From Alphaproteobacteria bacterium (GTDB lineage: Bacteria > Pseudomonadota > Alphaproteobacteria > Micropepsales > Micropepsaceae): a DNA stretch of 64,000 nucleotides. The notes beneath the pieces were generated by a model. It saw only the letters and a program-made list of their open reading frames with translations. It ran no database searches and was not told the DNA's origin. A program made the translations under genes and the position numbers. Positions 19,029 to 26,357 of the stretch are shown piece after piece (position 1 is the first letter of the stretch; every line of letters starts with the position of its first letter). Location of the stretch: NCBI GenBank assembly GCA_017983635.1, contig JAGOBA010000015.1, positions 34,462 through 98,461 on the forward strand. Direction: 5' to 3'.

Positions 19029-19484
19029 ATGACACGCCGTCAGCGCCGCCTTGCGTTTTTAACCGGAGCCGTTGGGGCGGCCGTTCTTGCGACCGTCATC
19101 ATCGTGGCGGCGCTCGGCGACCGGGTGCTCTATTTCTACTCGCCGAGCGAGGCGAAGGCTCGAGGTGTCGAGGTCGGGCGTCAGATCAATCTGGGTGGGC
19201 TGGTCTCGACGGGCAGTATCGAGCGGCCGGGCGGGCTTGAAGTTCGCTTCAAGGTCACTGACGGCGATCAGGAAGTGCCGGTCACCTATTCGCGCGATTT
19301 GCCGGATCTGTTTCGCGAGGGGCAGGGGGTCGTGGTGACCGGGTCGTTCCGGCAAGACGGGGTCTTTGCGGCGACCAACGTGCTGGCGAAGCACGACGAG
19401 AATTACATGCCGCCCGAAGTCGCTCAGGCCCTCAAGGACAAGGGGCTTTGGAAGCACAACGAGCCGCCCGCCAAGGCGCCTTGA
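19029..19484 (+). CDS. ccmE: Haem chaperone CcmE
   Basis: Protein of 151 aa. An N-terminal membrane anchor (LAFLTGAVGAAVLATVIIVAA) precedes a periplasmic OB-fold beta barrel, with the covalent haem-binding motif H-x3-Y in KHDENYMPPEV (H122, Y126). It carries haem from CcmC to CcmF. It is encoded on the plus strand behind rsmB, some 6.4 kb from the ccmFGHI operon on the opposite strand. ccmABCD are not in this window. Confidence 0.94.
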   Translation: MTRRQRRLAFLTGAVGAAVLATVIIVAALGDRVLYFYSPSEAKARGVEVGRQINLGGLVSTGSIERPGGLEVRFKVTDGDQEVPVTYSRDLPDLFREGQGVVVTGSFRQDGVFAATNVLAKHDENYMPPEVAQALKDKGLWKHNEPPAKAP

Positions 19485-19635
19485 GAAATCGGTCCTGGTC
19501 ACGGGATCGGGACTAAAATTACATGCAGTTAATCGTTCTGACAGATTTAAGACATCTTCTTGGGTCTATATATTGGTGCAGCTTTCGGCCGCGCATGGGT
19601 CCGGCCGAAGCCCCAGTTCCCAAGGAGAAGTACGA

Positions 19636-21282
19636 ATGTCTGCCGATGCTTCGTCGCCTGAAGCCGCCCCAGTTGTCCCAACGCCCGTGGTCCCTGACGC
19701 TAAGCCACGCAAGCGCGTGCTGGTCGCCAGTGCCGCAGCGCTCGCTCTCGCCGTCACGGCCGGCGTGGTCGGGGGTGTGGTGTGGAGCGGTGGCGGACCG
19801 GCTGCGGTGGCCGAGTCAACGCCGACAGCGGGCTTTGCGGCGACAGCGCAAGTTGCGGGTGCGCCGGCGGCAGTGATGCTGGGCGCCACCGGCGGCGTTT
19901 TGCCTTCGCTGGCCGATATCGTCGAGCGCGTTGCACCGGCTGTCGTGAGCCTGAAGGCGAAGGTCACGTCGGGGCCAGAGCAAGAAGTGAGCGATGAAGA
20001 TCTTGAGAACCTTCCGCCTTCGCTGCGCGACTTTTTCGACAAGTTCCGCAAGGGTGGACCGAACAACCGCGGACGTCAGAAGGGCGAGGTGCAAGGGTCC
20101 GGCTTCGTGATCGATCCTTCGGGGTATGTGGTCACCAATAATCACGTTGTTGCCAATGCGACCGAGATCGAGGTCGGGTTCGCGGATGGCAAGAAATACA
20201 AGGCGCGCCTGATCGGGCGCGACGAGCTGACCGACGTGGCCTTGATCAAGATCGAAGGGAAGTCGTTCCCGTCCGTGACCTTTGCCGACGATAGCAAGGT
20301 GCGGGTCGGCGACTGGGTCTTGGCTGTCGGCAATCCGTTCGGCCTTGGCGGCACGGTTACGTCGGGAATCGTCTCGGCGCGCGGCCGCGACGACGTCGGC
20401 GGTACGACGTATACGGACTATCTGCAGATCGACGCCGCAATCAACCGCGGCAACTCCGGCGGTCCGACGTTCGATCTTGCGGGGCACGTGATCGGCATGA
20501 ATACGGCGATCTATTCGCCGTCGGGTACGAGCGCCGGCATCGGCTTTGCCATTCCTTCATCGACCGTGCAGCGGGTCGTTAGCGAGTTGAAGCGCTCAGG
20601 CACGATTACGCGCGGCTGGCTGGGGGTGCAGATTCAGAGTCTGAACGAAGACTCCGCGCTGGCGCTTGGTTTGGCGAACGAGCACGGAGCGCTCGTCGGC
20701 GATGTGATTGACGGCAGCCCGGCCCAGAAGGGTGGTTTCAAGCGCGGCGACGTCGTGTTGAAGATGAATGGCAGCGACATCAAGGACAACCGCGATTTGA
20801 CGCGAAAGGTTGCGGCGCTTCAGGTCGGACAGACCGCCAACTTTTCCGTTTGGCGCGGCAGCCGCAACATATCGCTCAGCGTGACCATCGCGAAGCGGCC
20901 GGGCGAAGATCGTCTGGCCGGCAACGAACGCGGCCGCGGTACGGATGACGGCAAGGACAGCAACATGCCGGGTCGTGCGGAAGTCTCTGCGCTTGGCCTT
21001 GGCCTTGCGGCGATTACGCCTGCGGTGCGCAGCGAGTTCGAACTCGATGGGAAGGCCTCAGGCGTTCTCATCACCGATGTCGATCCGGACAGCGACGCGG
21101 CGGAGCGCGGCCTGCGGGCCGGTGACCGCATCCTTGCCGTTGGCGGGGACGAGGTTGACTCCATCGAAGACGTCAAAGGCGCGGTGGCCGATGCGAAGTC
21201 GGCGAAGCGTCCGACTGTGTTGCTCTTCGTCGAACGTGACCGGGGCGTGAAGGTCTACATCCCCGTGAAGATCAAGGGCTGA
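19636..21282 (+). CDS. Do-like periplasmic serine protease (DegP/HtrA family)
   Basis: Protein of 548 aa. A cytoplasmic Pro/Ala-rich N-terminus of about 30 residues and one membrane helix (VLVASAAALALAVTAGVVGG) place the rest in the periplasm. The trypsin-like domain has H170 (NNHVV), D200 (TDVALIKI) and S274 (GNSGGP), with DegP-like spacing. Two PDZ domains follow (about 360-450 and 470-545). It degrades or refolds misfolded envelope proteins. AAGGAGA at 19622-19628 supports the ATG at 19636. It overlaps the next frame by one base and is likely in a unit with the following two-component genes, as in envelope-stress operons. Confidence 0.92.
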   Translation: MSADASSPEAAPVVPTPVVPDAKPRKRVLVASAAALALAVTAGVVGGVVWSGGGPAAVAESTPTAGFAATAQVAGAPAAVMLGATGGVLPSLADIVERVAPAVVSLKAKVTSGPEQEVSDEDLENLPPSLRDFFDKFRKGGPNNRGRQKGEVQGSGFVIDPSGYVVTNNHVVANATEIEVGFADGKKYKARLIGRDELTDVALIKIEGKSFPSVTFADDSKVRVGDWVLAVGNPFGLGGTVTSGIVSARGRDDVGGTTYTDYLQIDAAINRGNSGGPTFDLAGHVIGMNTAIYSPSGTSAGIGFAIPSSTVQRVVSELKRSGTITRGWLGVQIQSLNEDSALALGLANEHGALVGDVIDGSPAQKGGFKRGDVVLKMNGSDIKDNRDLTRKVAALQVGQTANFSVWRGSRNISLSVTIAKRPGEDRLAGNERGRGTDDGKDSNMPGRAEVSALGLGLAAITPAVRSEFELDGKASGVLITDVDPDSDAAERGLRAGDRILAVGGDEVDSIEDVKGAVADAKSAKRPTVLLFVERDRGVKVYIPVKIKG

Positions 21283-21362
21283 TGTCCGCCCTCAACAAGA
21301 TGGGGGCGGCAGGCTCCGCCCCCTCGTCCCCCCTCACCCCCATGAATGAGGACGCTCGAGTG

Positions 21363-22040
21363 ATGCGAATTCTGGTTGTTGAAGACGACCGCGAGGCGGC
21401 TGCGTACCTGACGCGTGGCCTGAAAGAGAGCGGTCACATTGTCGATCATGCGCCGGATGGCGAAGACGGTTTGCACCTGGCGATGGCCGGAAACTACGAC
21501 GTGGCGGTCGTTGACCGAATGATGCCGAGGCTCGATGGGCTGTCGATGGTCCGCAAGATGCGCGACGAGGGCAACAAGACGCCGGTCTTGTTTTTAAGCG
21601 CGCTCGGCGAAGTGGACGATCGCGTGAAGGGCTTGCGGGCGGGCGGCGACGATTATCTTGCGAAGCCGTATGCATTCGTCGAGCTGTTGGCGCGGATCGA
21701 TGCGCTGGTGCGGCGGAACGGCTCTGATGCGGTGACGACGAAGCTTGCGATCGGCAATCTGGAGCTCGATCTTTTGTCGCGCACGGCGACGCGCTCGGGG
21801 CAGCGGATCGATTTGCAGCCGCGCGAGTTTCTGTTGCTTGAGTACTTGATGCGGCACGCCGGGCAGGTGGTGACGCGCACGATGTTGCTGGAGAACGTGT
21901 GGGAATATCACTTCGATCCGCAAACCAACGTGATCGACGTTCACATCTCGCGCCTGCGCGCTAAGATCGACAAGGGTTTTGAGGAGCCGCTGTTGCACAC
22001 CGTTCGGGGTGCCGGATATTCGCTCCGTGCGCTTGCTTGA
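21363..22040 (+). CDS. OmpR-family response regulator
   Basis: Protein of 225 aa: receiver domain starting MRILVVEDD, with phospho-acceptor D51 (VVDRMMPRLDG) and Lys in YLAKPY, then a winged-helix effector domain (LQPREFLLLEYLM, NVIDVHISRLRAKID). The start at 21363 puts Asp at the usual position 51. An in-frame ATG at 21282, overlapping the protease stop, and another at 21342 would add 27 or 7 low-complexity residues. It probably regulates the upstream protease or other envelope genes together with the downstream kinase. Confidence 0.9.
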   Translation: MRILVVEDDREAAAYLTRGLKESGHIVDHAPDGEDGLHLAMAGNYDVAVVDRMMPRLDGLSMVRKMRDEGNKTPVLFLSALGEVDDRVKGLRAGGDDYLAKPYAFVELLARIDALVRRNGSDAVTTKLAIGNLELDLLSRTATRSGQRIDLQPREFLLLEYLMRHAGQVVTRTMLLENVWEYHFDPQTNVIDVHISRLRAKIDKGFEEPLLHTVRGAGYSLRALA

Positions 22041-23526
22041 TGTCTTTCGCACGGCGACGTTCAGGTTGGCCTTCGCCTACCTGCTGCTGTTCGCCGTGTC
22101 GGTGCTCTTGGTTCTAGGCTTTATCTATTGGCGAACCGCGGGCTTCCTCGCCACGCAGTCGGACGAGACGATAGCCGCCGAGGTGCAGGGTCTCGGCGAA
22201 CAGTATAAGCGGCGCGGCATCTTGGGATTGCGCTCGATCATCGTCGAGCGCTCTTCGCGACCGGGCCAGCGCGGTCTCTATTTGCTGTCGATCGGCAATG
22301 CGCCGTTGGCCGGCAATCTCTCGCGTTGGCCGCCGGACGCAGTGCAAACGGCAAAGGACTGGATCAACTTCACTTACGAACGCGAGATCGACGGTGAACG
22401 CGAGATGCGGCCGGGTCGCGCATTTCAGGTACCGTTGTTCGGCGGTTATCGCTTGCTCGTCGGGCGCGACACGAAGGACGTAAACGCGATCGGCGATGCG
22501 ATCCGCTCGACGCTGTTGTGGGCCATTGCGATCACAGGCTTCATCGGTGTCGCGGGCGGTGTTTGGATCAGTCGTAACGTGCTCCGGCGCCTTGAAGTCA
22601 TCAACCGGACCAGCCGGGATATTATGTCGGGCGATCTGACGCGGCGTATTCCGGTGATGGGAAACCGCGATGAGCTCGACGACTTGGCGACCAACCTCAA
22701 CCAGATGTTGGAGCAGATCGAGCGGTTGATGATGGGTATGCGCGAGGTCGCAGACAACATCGCGCACGATCTGCGTACGCCACTCAACCGGCTCCGCAAC
22801 AAGCTTGAGGGCGCGATGATCGGAAATGCTTCGCACGACGAGACGGTGCAGGCGTTGGAGAGCGCGATTTTGGAAGCGGACGGTTTGATCTCGACCTTCA
22901 ATTCGCTGCTGCTTATTGCGGAGGCCGAGACGGGTGCGCATCGCGATGCGCTGGAGCAGGTGGATCTCAGCGAGGTGATCCACGACGTCGCCGATCTTTA
23001 CGAGCCGGCAGCGGAGGATCGCGGGATCTCGCTCAAGTTTGTCGCGCCTGCGAGAGTCACAGTGCGCGGCAATCGCAGTCTGCTCGCGCGCGCGGCCGCG
23101 AACTTGGTCGAGAACGCGTTGAAGTACACGCCGCAAGGCGGTGCGGTCACGGTGTCGGCGAGCGTCAATACGCGCAACGACCGGCCGACGTTCTCGGTCC
23201 GCGACACGGGGCCCGGGATTCCGGAGGCGGATCGCGAGCGCGTGCTCGATCGCTTCGTTCGCTTGGAACGTTCGCGCAATACGCCTGGGTCGGGGTTGGG
23301 CTTGAGCTTGGTGGCGGCCGTCGCGCGGATGCATGACGCGACGATCAAGCTTGAGGACGCAAAGCCGGGATTGCTTGCGACGCTGTCGTTCCCGCCGATT
23401 GCCGAAGCGCCTGCTATCGCGGCGGGGCAACTTCGGCGCGTTCTTCCTTCACCCACCAAAGCCCTACGAAGCCCAGAACCAGAAACACAAGGATCACGGC
23501 AAAGCCTGCCCGCTGGCTCTGCGTAG
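22027..23526 (+). CDS. Membrane histidine kinase of the two-component pair
   Basis: Protein of 499 aa from a GTG that overlaps the regulator by 14 bases. Two membrane helices (about 12-34 and 160-182) flank a periplasmic sensor of roughly 125 residues. A HAMP segment, the dimerisation helix NIAHDLRTPLNR (phospho-His247), and an HATPase_c domain follow: N box NLVENALKYTP, G1 DTGPGIP and G2 GSGLGLSLV. The last ~35 residues (from about VLPSP) are not typical, and the coding region overlaps the convergent transporter gene by 113 bases. Confidence 0.92.
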   Translation: MRLLDVFRTATFRLAFAYLLLFAVSVLLVLGFIYWRTAGFLATQSDETIAAEVQGLGEQYKRRGILGLRSIIVERSSRPGQRGLYLLSIGNAPLAGNLSRWPPDAVQTAKDWINFTYEREIDGEREMRPGRAFQVPLFGGYRLLVGRDTKDVNAIGDAIRSTLLWAIAITGFIGVAGGVWISRNVLRRLEVINRTSRDIMSGDLTRRIPVMGNRDELDDLATNLNQMLEQIERLMMGMREVADNIAHDLRTPLNRLRNKLEGAMIGNASHDETVQALESAILEADGLISTFNSLLLIAEAETGAHRDALEQVDLSEVIHDVADLYEPAAEDRGISLKFVAPARVTVRGNRSLLARAAANLVENALKYTPQGGAVTVSASVNTRNDRPTFSVRDTGPGIPEADRERVLDRFVRLERSRNTPGSGLGLSLVAAVARMHDATIKLEDAKPGLLATLSFPPIAEAPAIAAGQLRRVLPSPTKALRSPEPETQGSRQSLPAGSA

Positions 23527-24805
23527 CCGAGGTCACGACGGCGACGAGGAACGGAGCGGCGAAGGCGGTTGCTTTGCCAGTGAGGGTGAAGAGACCGTAG
23601 ACCTCCGAGATCATCGTTTGCGGCGCAATGCGAGCGACCATGGTGCGGCTTGAGGCGAGGATGGGTCCGACGAAGACGCCGCCCAAGATCGAGAACGCGA
23701 GGCTGAGCTGTTCGGGAAACTGCGTGAAGCCGAACATCGCGAGCAGGGGGCCGAGCACCGGTAGTTGCTGCGCGCGGAGTTCCTCGGTGACCGGAAAGAA
23801 GAAGAGGTACTCATTTGGCGTCGTGCTCACGGAGCCTGCGACGGCGAGTGTGAACATCAGGAGGCCTACTTGAATTGTGCGGCGCGAGCCGACCTTGTCG
23901 TCGATCCAACCGCCGATGAACGAGGTGAAGATCGGAACGGTCAGAACGATCAAGGCGAAGAGACCGATCTTGGCCGTGCCCCAGCCGAAGACGCCGCTCA
24001 AGTATCCGGCGAGGAAGGTGAACACCGCGCTCATGCCGTCGGCGTAGATCGCCCGCACGAGTAGATACTTGCCAATGTTGCGGTAGTGGCTGACTTGGCT
24101 GATCGTGCGGCCGAGTTGCTGTAGGCCTGAACCGATAGCGCCGACAATCGAGAGCCCCGTGCGCGGGCGATCATGCGTGAACAGCACGAGCGGGATCGAA
24201 AAGACGATCAGCCACAACGCCGAGAGCGGGCCGGAAAGGCGCTCGTGCGCGAACTCACCACTGAATAGAGCGAGGATGCCGAGGGTTGGGATTGTCAGCC
24301 ACACGATGAAAAGCGTCACGCTGCCGACATAATCGAGGCTGTAGGCGAGGCCGCTCAGGAAGCCGACGTTCTTTTCGCCGGCGATGCTGGTCAGCATGGC
24401 GTTGTGGTAGACGGCGGCGAATTCCATCGTGACGGCGGCGACGATGATCGCCAGGATGCCAAGCCAGAGGTTTCCCTCGGTCACGAACCACAGGGCCAGC
24501 ATGGCGGGGATTGCGATCGCCGAGAAGAGGAGAAGCCCCGGCTTGCGTGGGCCGTAGGCGTCGGCGAGCGCGCCCAAGATGGGGGAGCAGAGGGCGATCA
24601 ACATGCCCGCGGCCGCTTGGGTGTAGCCCCAAACAACTTGGCCCTCCACATTGTCGCCGACGACGTGCTTCTGGAAGTACGCTGCGAAGACGAAGATGTT
24701 GATGATGACGAAGTAAGGGCTAGCCGCGAACTGATAGAGCGCCCAGCCGAGTTGACTGAGGCGCCCTTGCGCGGGTGACCTGCCGGCGGCGCTTTCCAGG
24801 CTCAT
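23414..24805 (-). CDS. MFS transporter, UMF1 (Atg22-like) type
   Basis: Protein of 463 aa with about 12 hydrophobic helices. The N-terminus (WALYQFAASPYFVIINIFVF) and ALADAYGPRKPGLLL loop are typical of the Vps/Atg22-like UMF1 major-facilitator group. The substrate is unknown; distant relatives export amino acids from vacuoles. The ATG at 24805 is in an ATGA overlap with the upstream FAH gene, so the two form an operon. The 3' end overlaps the convergent histidine kinase coding region by 113 bases, leaving no room for separate terminators. Confidence 0.85.
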   Translation of the reverse strand: MSLESAAGRSPAQGRLSQLGWALYQFAASPYFVIINIFVFAAYFQKHVVGDNVEGQVVWGYTQAAAGMLIALCSPILGALADAYGPRKPGLLLFSAIAIPAMLALWFVTEGNLWLGILAIIVAAVTMEFAAVYHNAMLTSIAGEKNVGFLSGLAYSLDYVGSVTLFIVWLTIPTLGILALFSGEFAHERLSGPLSALWLIVFSIPLVLFTHDRPRTGLSIVGAIGSGLQQLGRTISQVSHYRNIGKYLLVRAIYADGMSAVFTFLAGYLSGVFGWGTAKIGLFALIVLTVPIFTSFIGGWIDDKVGSRRTIQVGLLMFTLAVAGSVSTTPNEYLFFFPVTEELRAQQLPVLGPLLAMFGFTQFPEQLSLAFSILGGVFVGPILASSRTMVARIAPQTMISEVYGLFTLTGKATAFAAPFLVAVVTSATQSQRAGFAVILVFLVLGFVGLWWVKEERAEVAPPR

Positions 24806-25677
24806 ACGACGACCGTTTCGCCGGTTTCGTTTTCGCAAACGTTTTCGAGCGCGCCGAGGCCGTCGATCTCGACGCGAACGCGGTCGCCCGCTTTCATGCG
24901 CACCGGCGGCGTTCGCCAATTGCCGACGCCGGCGGGCGTACCGGTGAAGATGACGTCACCCGGTTCTAGGGTGAAGGCTGCGGTTAGGTGTTCGATTTGG
25001 GCTGGGATCTTGAAGATCATCTCGGCGGTCGAGGCGCTCTGCATGACTTCGCCGTTTAGGAGGCAGCGCACGTTGAGTGCATGAACATCTTTGATCTCGT
25101 CCGGCGTGACTATCCAGGGGCCGGTGGGGCCATGGGTGTCGAAGCCTTTGCCCATCATCATGGTGGGTGAGCGTTGCTGCCAATCGCGGACCGAGATGTC
25201 GTTGCCGCACATAAAGCCGGCAATCACCTCGAAGGCGCGCGCTGCCGGGACGTGGCGGCAACGGCGGCCGATGACCACGCAGAGTTCGGCTTCGTAGTCG
25301 ACCTTGTCGGAGACTTTGGGGATACGAACGGCGTCGTTTGGGCCCACAATGCAGGTCGCTTGCTTGGCGAACCAGACTTGATGTTCGGGCGCGGCGCGAC
25401 CAGTCTCGCGGATGTGGTCGGCGTAGTTCATGCCAATCGCTAAAACCTTGCCGGGGCGCGGCACCGGTGCTTCGAGCCGCACTTTTGACAAGGGCAGGCG
25501 TTGGCGCGCGGATGTAGCGACCTCGCGGGCCTGCGCCATGGCGGTGGGGCCGGCGCGCAGGAGCGCGATCATGGATTGGGGAAGGTCGGGAGCGGCGGCG
25601 GCGAGGTCGACAATGGTGTCCCCCTCGACCACGCCGATGCGGCGGCGGTGGCTTTCAGTGAAGGTCGCGAGCTTCAT
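24802..25677 (-). CDS. Fumarylacetoacetate hydrolase family protein
   Basis: Protein of 291 aa. The C-terminal FAH domain carries the metal-site motifs DYEAELCVVIG and GFMCGNDISVRDWQ, and FTGTPAGVG near the end. Family members hydrolyse or decarboxylate beta-diketo acids in aromatic or sugar-acid catabolism (for example 2-keto-3-deoxy-L-fuconate or ureidoglycolate-like substrates). The precise substrate cannot be told here. It is the promoter-proximal gene of a two-gene minus-strand operon with the MFS transporter, which may carry its substrate. Confidence 0.85.
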   Translation of the reverse strand: MKLATFTESHRRRIGVVEGDTIVDLAAAAPDLPQSMIALLRAGPTAMAQAREVATSARQRLPLSKVRLEAPVPRPGKVLAIGMNYADHIRETGRAAPEHQVWFAKQATCIVGPNDAVRIPKVSDKVDYEAELCVVIGRRCRHVPAARAFEVIAGFMCGNDISVRDWQQRSPTMMMGKGFDTHGPTGPWIVTPDEIKDVHALNVRCLLNGEVMQSASTAEMIFKIPAQIEHLTAAFTLEPGDVIFTGTPAGVGNWRTPPVRMKAGDRVRVEIDGLGALENVCENETGETVVV

Positions 25678-25993
25678 GGATCTCAATCGTTGAGTCGTGG
25701 TGGCTTTGCGCACTCGTTAGAGCAAGGCGAGCGGCCAAAAGCACCTGCGAATCGGTGAGGGGGCTGCAGTTGCGGAAACGAGCGGTCAAATTGCAAGATG
25801 GGATCACGCTTTTTCCGCATCTGATGCCCAGAATCATATGAAAACACACACTTCTCTGCCGTCCGTATGCAAAAAACCCAAGCAAAATGACGTATTTTTG
25901 TAGATTGCTTAATCTTCGTCCGTTATATGTCGCTGATCGCTGACCTTAGTCGAGGTCGCGCAACCCACACCCAAGTTGAGGGGCATAACCCAC
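25678..25993. promoter_or_regulatory. Divergent promoter region between FAH gene and HU-like gene
   Basis: A 316-base gap without a gene. The segment 25,840-25,930 is strikingly A/T-rich against the GC-rich background (TTTTT and AAAAAA runs, TTATAT at about 25,923). It should hold the strong promoter of the HU-like gene and, on the other strand, the promoter of the FAH/MFS operon. Exact -35 and -10 elements could not be fixed. Confidence 0.5.
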
Positions 25994-26284
25994 ATGAGCA
26001 AATCGGACTTCATCCTCGCCGTCGCCAAAAGAGGCGGAGACCTGCCCAAGGCGGAAGCCAAGCGCGTGATCGAACTGGTGTTCGGCACGATCGAGGCCAG
26101 CCTCAAGGGGCTGAAGGGCGGCGGAAAGCTCCCGATCGGTAATTTCGGCGTGTTCACGGTCGCCAAGCGCCCGGCGCGCATGGGCCGCAACCCGCGGACC
26201 GGCGAAGCCATCAAGATCAAGGCCTCGAAGAAGCTGCGCTTCCGCCCGGCCAAGACGCTGAAGGCCGCGGCCGGTATCGTCTAA
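25994..26284 (+). CDS. HU/IHF-family nucleoid protein
   Basis: Protein of 96 aa starting MSKSDFILAVAKRGG. It has the HU fold: helical N-terminus, then beta arms with FGVFTVAKRPARMGRNPRTGE, the DNA-contacting arm including the conserved RNPRTG-like tip, and a Lys/Arg-rich C-terminus. It bends and compacts DNA as a dimer. The gene is monocistronic, between an A/T-rich promoter region and a strong intrinsic terminator, as expected for an abundant protein. Whether it is a homodimeric HU or an IHF-like subunit cannot be decided. Confidence 0.9.
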   Translation: MSKSDFILAVAKRGGDLPKAEAKRVIELVFGTIEASLKGLKGGGKLPIGNFGVFTVAKRPARMGRNPRTGEAIKIKASKKLRFRPAKTLKAAAGIV

Positions 26285-26307
26285 GCTTCTCTTTGAAGCG
26301 AATGAGC

Positions 26308-26341
26308 AACGGCCCGGGTGATCGCCCGGGCCGTTTTGCTT
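26308..26341 (+). terminator. Intrinsic terminator of the HU-like gene
   Basis: Perfect 11-bp stem, AACGGCCCGGG at 26308-26318 and its complement at 26325-26335, with a 6-base loop, followed by TTTGCTTT. This is the clearest Rho-independent terminator in the window. It lies 24 bases after the HU stop and just before glnE. Confidence 0.88.
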
Positions 26342-26357
26342 TGGAGCCGGCACTGGT

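Noticed and set aside
22114..23430. 438-codon minus-strand frame opposite the histidine kinase
   Set aside because: Same reason: arginine/histidine-rich shadow inside a gene with clear kinase motifs.
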